Of a stretch of DNA of 64,000 nt, positions 28,272 to 37,857 are shown one piece after another; within the stretch, counting starts at the first letter, position 1, and each line of letters opens with the position of its first letter. The translations under genes were made by a program, and so were the position numbers. The DNA is from an uncultured Steroidobacter sp. (GTDB lineage Bacteria > Pseudomonadota > Gammaproteobacteria > Steroidobacterales > Steroidobacteraceae), in NCBI GenBank assembly GCA_937864115.1, contig CALMII010000016.1, positions 1 to 64,000 of the forward strand, in the 5' to 3' direction. The notes beneath the pieces were generated by a model. It made no database searches and was not told the DNA's origin. It saw only the letters and a program-made list of their open reading frames with translations.

Positions 28272-30068
28272 TCAGCCCTTCTTCTTTGGCAGATACAGAT
28301 CCGTCAACGTCCCCTCGAATGCCTCCGCCGACATGCCGATGGTCTCCGACAGCGTCGGATGCGGATGGATCGTGAGGCCGATGTCCGCGGCGTCGCTGCC
28401 CATCTCGATGGCCAGCGCGACCTCGGCGATCAGATCGCCGGCGTTCGGACCGACGATGCCGCCGCCGATGACGCGGTGCGTCTGTTTGTCGAACAGCAGC
28501 TTGGTCATGCCTTCGTCGCGGCCGAGCGTGAGCGAGCGAGCGTTCGCGGCCCAGGGGAAGCTGGCCTTCTCGTAGTCGACGCCGCGCGCCTTGGCATCGG
28601 TTTCAGTGAGACCGGCCCAGGCAATTTCCGGATCGGTATAGGCCACGGAGGGAATCACGCGCGCGTCGAAGAAACGCTTCTCGCCGTGCGCCACTTCGGC
28701 AGCGACCTTGGCTTCGTGCGATGCCTTGTGAGCCAGCATCGGCTGGCCGACGATGTCGCCGATCGCGAAGATGTGCGGCACGTTGGTGCGCATCTGCCTG
28801 TCGACCGGAATGAAGCCGCGTTCGTTGACCTGCACACCGGCCGCCTCGGCGTTGATGCGCTTGCCGTTGGGACTGCGGCCGACGGCGATCAGTACCTTGT
28901 CGTAGAGCTGCGGCCCGGGCGCCTTCTCGCCCTCGAACGTGACCTTGAGGCCTTCCTCGAGCGCTTCGATCTTCGTGACCCTGGTCTTGACCAGGATCTG
29001 TTCGTATTTCTTCGCGATGCGTTTTTCCAGCGGCCTGACGAGATCGCGATCGCAGCCGGGAATCAGCCCGTCGGTGAGTTCGACGACGCTGACCTGCGCG
29101 CCGAGCGCCGCATACACCGTCGCCATTTCCAGGCCGATGATGCCGCCGCCGACCACGAGGAAGCGTTTCGGAATGTCGATCTCGAGTGCGCCGGTGGAAT
29201 CGATGATGCGCGGATCGTCCGGCAGACCCGGCAGTTTGATGGACTCGGAACCCGCCGCGATGATGCAGTGACGGAACGACACCTTTCTGGCTGTCGCCTG
29301 TCGCCTGTCGCCTGTCGCCTGTTCCTCGTCGCCCGTCACCTCCGCCGCGACTTCGATCTCATGCGGCGATACGAACCTGCCCGTGCCGCGGATGATCTCC
29401 ACCTTGCGCTGCTTCGACATCATGGCGAGCCCGCCGGTCAGGCGACCCACCACCTTGCCCTTCCATTCGCGCAGCTTCGCCAGATCGATTTGCGGCTTGC
29501 CGAAGGTGATGCCGCCGACGTGCATCTCTTCGGCTTCCTCGATGACCTTCGCCGCGTGCAGCAGTGCTTTCGAGGGTATGCAGCCGACGTTGAGACATAC
29601 GCCGCCGAGCGTCGGCCAGCGTTCGATCATCGCGACTTTCATGCCGAGATCGGCGGCGCGGAACGCGGCGGTGTAGCCGCCGGGGCCGGCGCCGAGAACG
29701 ACGAGGTCGAAGGCGAAGGAGGAAGGCGGCTGGCTACTGGCGACTGGCGACTGGCCAGAGGAAGAAGCGGCTGGCTCGGGTTCTTCCCCTCCTCCGCTTG
29801 CGGGAGAGGGCTGGGTGGGGGTCTTCTCCGGCGAACCCGCCTCGACCGTCACCACCACCGAACCCTTCGACACCCGATCGCCCTTCTTCACCGCCACCGA
29901 CTTCACGACGCCCGCGGACGACGACGGCACATCCATCGTCGCCTTCTCGGTTTCGAGCGTGATGAGCGGCGTTTCGGCTTCGATACGGTCACCGGGCTTT
30001 ACCAGCACATCGATGACTTCGACATCCTTGAAGTCGCCCAGATCCGGAACGAGTACGTCAGTGGCCAT
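28272..30068 (-). CDS. lpdA: Dihydrolipoyl dehydrogenase (E3) with N-terminal lipoyl domain
   Basis: A 598-residue E3 of the pyruvate dehydrogenase complex. A lipoyl domain (1-78, target Lys42 in TEKATMD) is joined to the flavoprotein core that starts near 120 (DLVVLGAGPGG), with redox Cys158 and Cys163 (GGVCLNVGCIPSK) and the C-terminal HPHPTLSE acid-base motif. Lipoylated E3 is known from beta- and gammaproteobacteria. Three short segments look repeat-derived: residues 83-95 (PTQPSPASGGGE) and 104-114 in the linker, and 244-260 (TGDEEQATGDRRQATA) on a surface hairpin of the FAD domain. All stay in frame and catalytic residues are intact, so the enzyme is probably functional. Last gene of the aceE-aceF-lpdA operon. 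Confidence 0.95.
   Translation of the reverse strand: MATDVLVPDLGDFKDVEVIDVLVKPGDRIEAETPLITLETEKATMDVPSSSAGVVKSVAVKKGDRVSKGSVVVTVEAGSPEKTPTQPSPASGGGEEPEPAASSSGQSPVASSQPPSSFAFDLVVLGAGPGGYTAAFRAADLGMKVAMIERWPTLGGVCLNVGCIPSKALLHAAKVIEEAEEMHVGGITFGKPQIDLAKLREWKGKVVGRLTGGLAMMSKQRKVEIIRGTGRFVSPHEIEVAAEVTGDEEQATGDRRQATARKVSFRHCIIAAGSESIKLPGLPDDPRIIDSTGALEIDIPKRFLVVGGGIIGLEMATVYAALGAQVSVVELTDGLIPGCDRDLVRPLEKRIAKKYEQILVKTRVTKIEALEEGLKVTFEGEKAPGPQLYDKVLIAVGRSPNGKRINAEAAGVQVNERGFIPVDRQMRTNVPHIFAIGDIVGQPMLAHKASHEAKVAAEVAHGEKRFFDARVIPSVAYTDPEIAWAGLTETDAKARGVDYEKASFPWAANARSLTLGRDEGMTKLLFDKQTHRVIGGGIVGPNAGDLIAEVALAIEMGSDAADIGLTIHPHPTLSETIGMSAEAFEGTLTDLYLPKKKG
29289..29338. repeat. Family T word repeat inside lpdA (FAD domain)
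   Basis: Four tandem TGTCGCC units (CTGTCGCCTGTCGCCTGTCG) followed by CTCGTCGCCCGTCACC. The same words occur at 8630-8727. It is translated as about residues 244-260 of E3. Confidence 0.8.
29728..29757. repeat. Family T word repeat inside lpdA (linker)
   Basis: GGCTGGCTACTGGCGACTGG and CGACTGGCC words, matching 7108-7135. Translated as linker residues about 104-114. Confidence 0.75.
29786..29821. repeat. Family G half-hairpin inside lpdA (linker)
   Basis: CCTCCTCCGCTTGCGGGAGA followed by GGGCTGGGTGGGGG, matching the right half of the elements at 3131-3215 and 52563-52666. Translated as linker residues about 83-95 of E3. Confidence 0.85.
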
Positions 30069-30124
30069 CTTTTCTCTTCGTGTCTTCTCTGGCTGGTCGC
30101 TCGCGGCTCATCGCTCGCCGTTCG

Positions 30125-31477
30125 TCACGGCACCGCTTCCAGCAATCCCTTCGCATCTGCCAGCTTCTGCGCCAGGAAGGTCGTGAAGCGCGCGCCCGCC
30201 GCGCCGTCGATGACGCGATGATCGTAGGCAAAGGTGAACGGCAGGATCAGACGCGGCACGAACTGTCCGTCCTTGTAGACCGGCTTCATCGACGAGCGCG
30301 CGACACCGAGGATCGCCACTTCCGGCGCGTTGATGATCGGCGTGAACGACACGCCGCCAATGCCGCCGAGGCTCGACACCGTGAAGCTCGCCCCCTGCAT
30401 CTCGGTGGCGCTCAGCTTGCCGTCGCGCGCCTTCGCGGACAGCGTCGCGAGATCGCGGGCGATTTCGTAGATGTCTTTCTTGTCCGCATCGCGGATCACC
30501 GGCACGACCAGGCCGTTCGGCGTGTCGGCAGCAAAGCCGAGGTGGATGTACTTCTTGAAGACCAGGCTCTGGCCCGAGCCGTCCAGCGAGCTGTTGACCG
30601 TCGGAAATTCCTGCAGCGCCTTGACGCAGGCACGCAGGATGAACGCGAGCGGCGTGAGCTTGATGCCCTGCTTCGCCGCTTCGTCCTTGAGACGGTTGCG
30701 TTCGGCTTCGAGGTCGGTGATGTCCGCCTCGTCCATCTGCCAGACGTGCGGAATGTTGAGCCAGCTCGCCTGCAGACGCGGTCCGGAAATTTTCTGGATG
30801 CGACCGAGCGGTTTGACTTCGACGCTGCCGAACCTGGAGAAATCGACTTCCGGAATCTTCGGCAATGCAGCGCCGCCGCCCGCACCGGCGCCCGACGAGA
30901 GCGCCTGCTTCACGAAGCCTTTGACGTCGTCCGGCGTGATGCGACCTTTGAGCCCCGAGCCTTTCACGCGCCCCAGGTCGACACCCAGTTCGCGGGCGAA
31001 GCGACGCACCGACGGACTGGCGTAGGCGCGAGAGAACCCGGCTTCGTCGATGACTGCCGACGCAGATGACGCGACGGCCGTAGAACGTGCAGGTTGTGCG
31101 GCCGGTGCAGCCGCAGTCGGTTCCAGTGCAGGGGCGGGCGCACTCGCAGCAGGAGCTGATGCTGGTGCGGGCGCAGCAGCCGTCGGCGCCGCTGCCTTCT
31201 GCGGTTCTGCGGCAGGAGCGGCGCTTGGCGTGGCAGCCTGCGCATCGGCGTCCAGCTCCAGCACTGCGCTGCCCTTGGACACCTTGTCGCCTTTCTTCAC
31301 GACGACGGACTTCACGACGCCCGCCGCTGTCGACGGCACGTCCATCGTGGCCTTTTCGGTTTCGAGCGTCAGCAGCGGCGTGTCGACATCGATCTTGTCG
31401 CCCGGCTTCACGAGCACGTCGATGACTTCGACGTCGTGGAAGTCGCCGAGATCCGGAACGGTGATTTTCTGGGACAT
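30125..31477 (-). CDS. aceF: Pyruvate dehydrogenase dihydrolipoamide acetyltransferase (E2)
   Basis: A 450-residue E2 with one lipoyl domain (about 1-80, Lys in TEKATMD), an Ala/Pro-rich flexible linker (about 80-145), a peripheral-subunit-binding domain (YASPSVRRFARELGV, about 155-190), and a catalytic core ending with DHRVIDGA (His420). It transfers acetyl groups to CoA and scaffolds E1 and E3. The 56-base gap to lpdA holds low-complexity CGCTCG words resembling family T. Having one lipoyl domain, fewer than the three of the E. coli protein, fits the additional lipoyl on E3. Confidence 0.96.
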   Translation of the reverse strand: MSQKITVPDLGDFHDVEVIDVLVKPGDKIDVDTPLLTLETEKATMDVPSTAAGVVKSVVVKKGDKVSKGSAVLELDADAQAATPSAAPAAEPQKAAAPTAAAPAPASAPAASAPAPALEPTAAAPAAQPARSTAVASSASAVIDEAGFSRAYASPSVRRFARELGVDLGRVKGSGLKGRITPDDVKGFVKQALSSGAGAGGGAALPKIPEVDFSRFGSVEVKPLGRIQKISGPRLQASWLNIPHVWQMDEADITDLEAERNRLKDEAAKQGIKLTPLAFILRACVKALQEFPTVNSSLDGSGQSLVFKKYIHLGFAADTPNGLVVPVIRDADKKDIYEIARDLATLSAKARDGKLSATEMQGASFTVSSLGGIGGVSFTPIINAPEVAILGVARSSMKPVYKDGQFVPRLILPFTFAYDHRVIDGAAGARFTTFLAQKLADAKGLLEAVP

Positions 31478-31519
31478 GATGATTGAGGGGCAACTCGTGA
31501 ACGGGTCTGCGGTCGCGAC

Positions 31520-34186
31520 TTACTGCGTCACCGGATTCGGCTTGTCGGCGTCGATGCCGTACTTCTTCATGCAGGCCTTCACCGTTGCCATGTCGAGCTT
31601 GCCTTCGTCCGCCAGCGCCTTGAGCGAGGCGAGCACGATGTGCGGAGTGTCGACCTCGAAGTGATGACGCAACTGCGCACGCGAATCGCTGCGGCCGTAA
31701 CCGTCGGTGCCGAGCACCACGTAGCGACCCGGGACCCACTGACGGATCTGGTCCGGCAGGATCTTCATGTAGTCGGTCGCGGCGATGAACGGGCCGGTGC
31801 GATCGCCGAAGCATTCGCGCACGTAGGGCTGCTTCGCCGGCTGATCCGGATGCAGCAGGTTGTTGCGTTCGACATCGAGCGCTTCGCGACGCAGTTCGGA
31901 GAAGCTCGGCACGCTGAACACGTCAGCCGGAACGCCGTAGTCCTTCTCGAGAATCTCGGCGGCCTTGATCACCTCGTTGAGGATCGTGCCGGCGCCGAGC
32001 AGGTTCACGCGCACCTTGCCCTTGCCGCCGCCCTGCAGCAGGTACATGCCCTTGAGGATGCCCTGCTCCGCGCCCTTCGGCATGGCCGGGTGCAGGTAGT
32101 TCTCGTTCATGCAGGTGATGTAATAGAAGATGTCTTCCTGCTCGGCGTACATGCGGCGCATGCCGTCCTGCACGATCACGGCGAGTTCATAGGTGAACGT
32201 CGGATCGTACGAAACGCAGTTCGGCACGGTCGACGACAGCAGATGGCTGTGGCCGTCCTGGTGCTGCAGACCTTCGCCGGCCAGCGTCGTGCGACCGGCC
32301 GTGCCGCCGATCAGGAAGCCGCGCGCCTGACTGTCGCCCGCCGCCCAGATGTAGTCGCCGACGCGCTGGAAGCCGAACATCGAATAGAAGATGTAGAACG
32401 GCACCATGTTCACGCCATGATTCGAATACGCCGTGCCGGCCGCGATGAACGACGACAGCGCGCCGCCTTCGTTGATGCCTTCTTCGAGGATCTGGCCCTT
32501 CTTGTCTTCCTTGTAGAACATCAGCTGGTCGGAATCCTGCGGCGTGTACAGCTGGCCCATCGACGAATAGATGCCGATCTGGCGGAACATGCCTTCCATG
32601 CCGAAGGTGCGGGCTTCGTCGGGAATGATCGGCACGATGTTCCTGCCGATGTTCTTGTCCTTGATCAGCACCTGCAGGATGCGCACCAGCGCCATCGTGG
32701 TGGAGATTTCGCGATCGCCGGAACTCTGCAGCAGCGCATCGAAGGCTTCGAGCGGCGGCACCGTCAGCGCCGGCGCCGTCGTGCGTCGCGCCGGCAGCGA
32801 GCCGCCCAGCAGGCCGCGGCGTTCGCGCAGGTATTTCATTTCCGGACTGTCGTCGGCCGGACGCTTGAACGCGGCCGCCGCGAGTTCTTCTTCCGACACA
32901 TCCATGAAGATGCGCTTGCTGAATTCGCGCAGCGCCTCGTCGTCGAGCTTCTTCTGCTGATGCGTCGGGTTCTGGCTCTCGCCCCAGCGGCCCATCAGGA
33001 AGCCCTTCACGGTCTTGGCGAGAATGACGGTCGGCTGGCCCTTGTGATTCGACGCCACGTTGTAGGCGTTCCAGACCTTCTGATAGTCGTGACCGCCGCG
33101 ATTCAGGCGCCAGATCTCGTCGTCCGACATGGTCGCGACCATTTCCTTGAGTTCGGGATACTTGCCGAAGAAATGTTCGCGCGTGTACGCGCCGCCCTTG
33201 GCCTTGAAGTTCTGGTACTCGCCGTCGACGCATTCTTCCATCACGCGTCGCAGCAGGCCCTTGGTGTCCTTCGCGAGCAGCGGATCCCAGCGCGAACCCC
33301 ATACGACCTTGATGACGTTCCAGCCGGCGCCGAGAAAGGCCGCTTCGAGTTCCTGGATGATCTTGCCGTTGCCGCGCACCGGGCCGTCGAGACGCTGCAG
33401 GTTGCAGTTGATGACGAAGACGAGGTTGTCGAGCTTCTCGCGCACCGGCATGGTGATCGCGCCCATCGATTCGGGCTCGTCCATTTCGCCGTCGCCGAGG
33501 AAGGCCCAGACCTTGCGATCCGATTCCGGCACGATGCCGCGGTGCTCGAGATAGCGCTGAAAACGCGCCTGGTAGATCGCCATCATGGGGCCGAGGCCCA
33601 TCGACACGGTCGGGTACTGCCAGAAATCCGGCATCAGCCACGGATGCGGATACGAACTCAGACTCTTCTCGCCCTTCACCTCCTGACGGAAGTGATTCAG
33701 ATGCTCATCGCTGAGACGACCTTCCAGCCAGGCCCGCGCATAGATGCCAGGCGAAGCGTGACCCTGGAAATAAATCATGTCGCCCGGGTGCTTGTCGGAC
33801 TGCGCGCGCCAGAAGTGATTGAAACCCACTTCGTAGAGCGTCGCCGCAGACGCATAGCTCGCGATGTGCCCGCCGTACTCGGAACTCTGACGGTTCGCAC
33901 GCACGACCATGGCCATCGCGTTCCAGCGGAGGTACGCCTCCAGACGACGCTCGATGGTGCGGTCGCCGGGATATTCCTTTTCCTGCGCGCCGGAGATGGT
34001 GTTCAGGTACGCCGTGTTGGGCTTGTACGGCAGATACGCGCCGGAGCGACGCGCATGATCGATGAGACGTTCCAGCAGAAAGTGAGCGCGTTCGGCACCC
34101 TGCGCCTTGAGGACCGAGTCGATGGATTCGAGCCATTCCCGGGTTTCCTGGGGATCCAGGTCTTCCATCTTCGAGAGGTCGGACAT
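31520..34186 (-). CDS. aceE: Pyruvate dehydrogenase E1, homodimeric type
   Basis: An 888-residue homodimeric E1 that decarboxylates pyruvate with thiamine diphosphate and acetylates the lipoyl group of E2. The ThDP motif GDGEMDEPES near 235 and the PYR-domain region around 520-660 are present; length matches the enteric enzyme. First gene of the aceE-aceF-lpdA operon, 42 bases before aceF. The 250 bases upstream to the divergent aminopeptidase gene hold no gene; I did not find a convincing promoter or PdhR-type operator there. Confidence 0.97.
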   Translation of the reverse strand: MSDLSKMEDLDPQETREWLESIDSVLKAQGAERAHFLLERLIDHARRSGAYLPYKPNTAYLNTISGAQEKEYPGDRTIERRLEAYLRWNAMAMVVRANRQSSEYGGHIASYASAATLYEVGFNHFWRAQSDKHPGDMIYFQGHASPGIYARAWLEGRLSDEHLNHFRQEVKGEKSLSSYPHPWLMPDFWQYPTVSMGLGPMMAIYQARFQRYLEHRGIVPESDRKVWAFLGDGEMDEPESMGAITMPVREKLDNLVFVINCNLQRLDGPVRGNGKIIQELEAAFLGAGWNVIKVVWGSRWDPLLAKDTKGLLRRVMEECVDGEYQNFKAKGGAYTREHFFGKYPELKEMVATMSDDEIWRLNRGGHDYQKVWNAYNVASNHKGQPTVILAKTVKGFLMGRWGESQNPTHQQKKLDDEALREFSKRIFMDVSEEELAAAAFKRPADDSPEMKYLRERRGLLGGSLPARRTTAPALTVPPLEAFDALLQSSGDREISTTMALVRILQVLIKDKNIGRNIVPIIPDEARTFGMEGMFRQIGIYSSMGQLYTPQDSDQLMFYKEDKKGQILEEGINEGGALSSFIAAGTAYSNHGVNMVPFYIFYSMFGFQRVGDYIWAAGDSQARGFLIGGTAGRTTLAGEGLQHQDGHSHLLSSTVPNCVSYDPTFTYELAVIVQDGMRRMYAEQEDIFYYITCMNENYLHPAMPKGAEQGILKGMYLLQGGGKGKVRVNLLGAGTILNEVIKAAEILEKDYGVPADVFSVPSFSELRREALDVERNNLLHPDQPAKQPYVRECFGDRTGPFIAATDYMKILPDQIRQWVPGRYVVLGTDGYGRSDSRAQLRHHFEVDTPHIVLASLKALADEGKLDMATVKACMKKYGIDADKPNPVTQ

Positions 34187-34436
34187 GCGTTGCTGCTACT
34201 CGTTGACTTAAGGTGTCGGAAGCGAGGAACGAACTCTTGGATGGCTTCGCGAGGGGGCCGGCATCGCGAAGCAGGCAGGATTTCGCCGCGCTGATGCGAG
34301 CGACGGCGCAACGCTGCGCAATGTCGTTCGCCTTCGGTTGCAAGGGCTGTTCGACGGGTTGTCAGTCAAATTCCAACCAGCAGAAGAGCCCGCGTATCAT
34401 CTGGGTTTGCATTTTTGACGTCAAGGAAAGTGGGCC

Positions 34437-35996
34437 GTGGAATTGCTTCCCGCAGAGCGCAACATTCACGTCGAACAGCGCGACATTGCGCTCACCGAGC
34501 GGCTTTTGCAGTCGCAGGATGCTGCGGTGATCCTGTGCGAACGCGATGCAACGCTGGACAGGCTGCCGTTCGGCGCGCTGCTGGCATCGTTGCATCGCAA
34601 AGCATCGCAACGCGGGTCCGTCGGTCTGTTGAGCACGCGAGTCGGGTCGGCGGCGACAGTGCTGGTCGTCGCATTCATCAAGAGCAGCGCCTCCGCATTC
34701 GACAGACTGAGCGCGGCGGCGAAGGCCTGGAAGGAACTGGCGCCTCACGCACCTTCGCGCGTCGTGTTCGCAACGCATGACCTCGATGCTTCGGTCGCGC
34801 GCGACGCGCTCGAAGCCATGACTGCGGCAGCGCTCGCAGGCACGGCGCCGCTGCCGGTGATGAAGTCGAAGCCGCCGCGTCACACCGTTCTCGAACGCAT
34901 CACGCTGATCGGCAGGGACGCGACGATCGATGCCGATCGCACGCTCGCCATGGACCGCGGCAATCATCTCGCGCGCTGGCTCACCACGCTGCCGCCCAAC
35001 GTACTGTCGAGCGGCAGCTACCGTCGTGCCCTGATGACGCTCGCGCGACGCCACGGCTGGGGATTCCAGTTCTTCGATGAAGGCGCGCTCAAACGACTCG
35101 GCGCCGGAGCATTTCTCGCCGTCGCGCGCGCCAATGGCCATCGCGATGCAGGCATCGTGCGTCTTCGCTACCGCGCGCCGAAAGCAGGTGTGAATGCTCC
35201 GCGTCTCGCGCTGGTGGGCAAGGGCATCTGCTTCGATACCGGCGGCATCAACCTGAAGCCGCACAGGAGCATGGTCCAGATGCACGAGGACATGCAGGGC
35301 AGCGCCGTCGCCGTCGGCACGTTGCTGGCGCTGAGCGAAATGCAGGCGCCCTGCCACATCGACTGCTGGCTCGCGATCACCGAAAACGAGATCGGCGCGC
35401 GCGCCTACCGGCCGCAGGAAGTGATCAAGGCCATCAACGGCGTCACCATCCAGGTCGTGCACAGCGATGCCGAAGGACGCATGGCGCTCGCCGACACGCT
35501 CGCCCTCGCCGCACGCGAGCAACCCGGGCTCGTGATCGACTACGCCACGCTCACCGGCGCGTGCGTCACGGCACTCACCGAACGCTACAGCGGCGCATTC
35601 ACCAACCGCCCCGAATGGCACACGGCCATCGAACTCGCGGGCCGCCACAGCGGCGAGCGCGTCTGGCCGTTTCCGATGGAAGAGGACTACGACGCCGATC
35701 TCGATTCCCCGATCGCCGACATCCTGCAATGCACGATCGAAGGCAAGGGCGATCACATCCTCGCCGCGCGCTTCCTGAACCGCTTCGTCCCGGCAGAGAT
35801 TCCGTGGATCCACATCGATCTGTCCGCCAGCAACCGCAGCGGCGGGCTCGCACATATCCCGACGGATTTCACCGGCTTCGGCGTGCGCTTCACGACGAGC
35901 CTGCTGCTGGACCATGATCTGCTGCGGGCGCGCAAGCGCGCGAAGAAGGCGACTGAGAAACGGCCTACTGGTAAGCTGCGCCGCGCCAGAAAGTAA
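34437..35996 (+). CDS. Leucyl aminopeptidase family (M17) metallopeptidase
   Basis: A 519-residue M17 peptidase. The catalytic core is visible: GKGICFDTGGINLKP (metal-binding Lys and Asp), ITENEIGARAYRPQEV, and SDAEGRMALADTL, equivalent to the NTDAEGR metal loop of PepA but with His-Ser in place of Asn-Thr. It should release N-terminal residues from peptides in the cytoplasm. GTG start at 34437, preceded by AAGGAAAG. The C-terminus is Lys/Arg-rich. A REP pair lies 21 bases after the stop. Confidence 0.9.
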   Translation: MELLPAERNIHVEQRDIALTERLLQSQDAAVILCERDATLDRLPFGALLASLHRKASQRGSVGLLSTRVGSAATVLVVAFIKSSASAFDRLSAAAKAWKELAPHAPSRVVFATHDLDASVARDALEAMTAAALAGTAPLPVMKSKPPRHTVLERITLIGRDATIDADRTLAMDRGNHLARWLTTLPPNVLSSGSYRRALMTLARRHGWGFQFFDEGALKRLGAGAFLAVARANGHRDAGIVRLRYRAPKAGVNAPRLALVGKGICFDTGGINLKPHRSMVQMHEDMQGSAVAVGTLLALSEMQAPCHIDCWLAITENEIGARAYRPQEVIKAINGVTIQVVHSDAEGRMALADTLALAAREQPGLVIDYATLTGACVTALTERYSGAFTNRPEWHTAIELAGRHSGERVWPFPMEEDYDADLDSPIADILQCTIEGKGDHILAARFLNRFVPAEIPWIHIDLSASNRSGGLAHIPTDFTGFGVRFTTSLLLDHDLLRARKRAKKATEKRPTGKLRRARK

Positions 35997-36017
35997 CCGC
36001 ATGTGGGCGTTCTTCCT

Positions 36018-36077
36018 GTAGGTCAGGCTTTAGCCTGACGACATCCGGAAGAAGCCGGCTGAAGCCGGCCCCACAGG
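36018..36077. repeat. REP-like pair (A then B)
   Basis: GTAGGTCAGGCTTTAGCC (TTTAGCC loop variant) and GCCGGCTGAAGCCGGCCCC, 14 bases apart, between the aminopeptidase gene and pyrC. Confidence 0.9.
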
Positions 36078-36098
36078 AAGAAACTCCTCACTCACGAC

Positions 36099-37130
36099 AT
36101 GTCCACACTGACGATCCTCCGCCCCGACGACTGGCACTTGCATGTGCGCGATGGCGCCGCCATGGCCAGCGTCGTGCCCTTCACCGCGCGGCAGTTCGCA
36201 CGCGCGGTCATCATGCCGAACCTCAAACCGCCGGTAACGACGGTCAAACAGGCGGGCGCGTATCGCCAGCGCATCCTGCAAGCGGTGCCGGCGGGACTGT
36301 CGTTCGAACCGCTGATGTCGATCTACCTGACCGACAGGACCTCCGCTGCGGAGATCCATGCGGCCCGCAACAGCGGCTTCGTGATCGGCGCCAAGCTCTA
36401 CCCGGCCGGCGCCACGACGAATTCCGATGCGGGCGTGACTTCGATCGAACGGATCTTTCCGGCGCTGGCGGCGATGGAGGAATGCGGCCTGGTGTTCCAG
36501 GTACACGGCGAAGTCACTGATCAGGACATCGACGTGTTCGATCGCGAATGCGTGTTCATCGACCGCACGCTGGCGCGTGTCGCGGAGAAATTTCCGAAAC
36601 TGAAGATCGTCTTCGAACACGTCACGACCCGCGAAGCCGTGCAGTTCGTCACCAGTTCACGGCCCGGCATTGGCGCAACCGTCACGCCGCAGCATCTGCT
36701 GCTGAATCGCAACGCGATCTTCCAGGGCGGCATCCGGCCGCACAACTACTGCCTGCCTGTATTGAAGCGCGAGCGCGACCGCCGCGCGCTGGTCGAAGCG
36801 GCCACCGGCGACGATGCGCGTTTCTTTCTCGGCACGGACAGCGCACCGCACGCGCGACACACCAAGGAACATGCCTGCGGCTGTGCCGGCATCTTTTCCG
36901 CGCACGCCGCCATCGAGCTGTATGCAGAAGCCTTCGAGCAGGCTGGACGCCTCGACCGTCTCGAAGCCTTTGCCTCGCTGCGCGGCCCGGATTTCTACGG
37001 GCTGCCGCGCAACACCACCCGCATCACGCTGGAAAAGTCGGCGTGGACGCCGCCCGCCAGTTATCCGTTCGCCGCGGATGACCTGGTACCGTTCCGTGCC
37101 GGCGAATCGATCGCCTGGCGCCTGACCTGA
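36099..37130 (+). CDS. pyrC: Dihydroorotase, class II
   Basis: A 343-residue dihydroorotase closing carbamoyl aspartate to dihydroorotate in pyrimidine synthesis. Zinc ligands His13 and His15 (DWHLHVRDG), the carboxylated Lys99 in GAKLYPAGATTNS, and the later His and Asp (VHGEV, FEHVTT, GTDSAPH) match class II PyrC. Followed by rnt after 13 bases. Confidence 0.97.
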   Translation: MSTLTILRPDDWHLHVRDGAAMASVVPFTARQFARAVIMPNLKPPVTTVKQAGAYRQRILQAVPAGLSFEPLMSIYLTDRTSAAEIHAARNSGFVIGAKLYPAGATTNSDAGVTSIERIFPALAAMEECGLVFQVHGEVTDQDIDVFDRECVFIDRTLARVAEKFPKLKIVFEHVTTREAVQFVTSSRPGIGATVTPQHLLLNRNAIFQGGIRPHNYCLPVLKRERDRRALVEAATGDDARFFLGTDSAPHARHTKEHACGCAGIFSAHAAIELYAEAFEQAGRLDRLEAFASLRGPDFYGLPRNTTRITLEKSAWTPPASYPFAADDLVPFRAGESIAWRLT

Positions 37131-37143
37131 AGGAATCCGTCCC

Positions 37144-37752
37144 TTGACCGAACAGTTGCCGATGGCGCGCCGCTTCCGCGGCTTTCTCCCGGTCGTCATC
37201 GACGTCGAATGCGGCGGATTCAATCCCAACACGGATGCGCTGCTGGAAATCGCCGCGGTTCTGCTGGAGATCCAGGGCGATGGCACGCTGCGTCCCGGCG
37301 AAGGCTGGCGCTATCACGTGCAACCCTTCCCGGGCGCGAAAGTGGAAGCCGCTTCGCTCGCGGTCAACGGCATCGATCCCTATCACCCGCTGCGCCCGGC
37401 CATTTCCGAGAAGGATGCGCTGGCCCGTCTGTTCCGCGACATCCGCTCCGCGATGAAGGACAACGACTGCACGCGCGCCGTGCTCGTCGGCCACAATGCC
37501 TACTTCGATCTGAATTTCCTCAATGCCGCGGTGGCCCGCTGCGGCATCAAGCGCAATCCGTTCCATCCTTTTTCGAGCTTCGACACGGCGACGCTGGCCG
37601 GCGTCGTCTACGGGCAGACCGTGCTCTCGAAGGCCCTGCAGGCCGCCGGCATCGCATGGGATTCGAACGAAGCGCACTCGGCGCTGTATGACGCCCAGCA
37701 GACGGCAGAGCTGTTCTGCCGGGTGTGTGATGCATTCAGCGCAGTGCGCTGA
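37144..37752 (+). CDS. rnt: Ribonuclease T
   Basis: A 202-residue DEDDh exonuclease that trims tRNA and stable RNA 3' ends. Asp20 and Glu22 (IDVECGG), GHNAYFDLNFL, and the C-terminal HSALYDA with catalytic His and Asp are present. I took the TTG at 37144 because GAAGGAAT lies nine bases upstream; ATG at 37162 (MARRFRG) is the alternative. Neighbours pyrC and grx4 match the order seen in other gammaproteobacteria. A word-repeat hairpin follows. Confidence 0.95.
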   Translation: MTEQLPMARRFRGFLPVVIDVECGGFNPNTDALLEIAAVLLEIQGDGTLRPGEGWRYHVQPFPGAKVEAASLAVNGIDPYHPLRPAISEKDALARLFRDIRSAMKDNDCTRAVLVGHNAYFDLNFLNAAVARCGIKRNPFHPFSSFDTATLAGVVYGQTVLSKALQAAGIAWDSNEAHSALYDAQQTAELFCRVCDAFSAVR

Positions 37753-37760
37753 ATGCATCA

Positions 37761-37857
37761 GTGACGAAGGTGACGAGAGTCACGAAAGTGACGAGGGTAC
37801 AGATTGGTTTCTGACCTTCGTGACCTTCGTCACTTCCGTGACTTTCTCCGTCACTTC
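37761..37857. repeat. GTGACGAAG word-repeat hairpin at a convergent junction
   Basis: GTGACGAAGGTGACGAGAGT (37761-37780) and following AGTGACGAGG words face CTTCGTGACCTTCGTCACTT and CCGTGACTTTCTCCGTCAC. It fills the rnt/grx4 convergent gap and overlaps the 3' end of grx4, whose TGA stop lies in a GTGACG unit. Confidence 0.8.

Noticed and set aside
34187..34436. Promoter or PdhR-type operator between aceE and the aminopeptidase gene
   Set aside because: TATCAT near 34395 lacks a -35 at a proper distance and no clear operator palindrome apart from TGACGTCA was seen.
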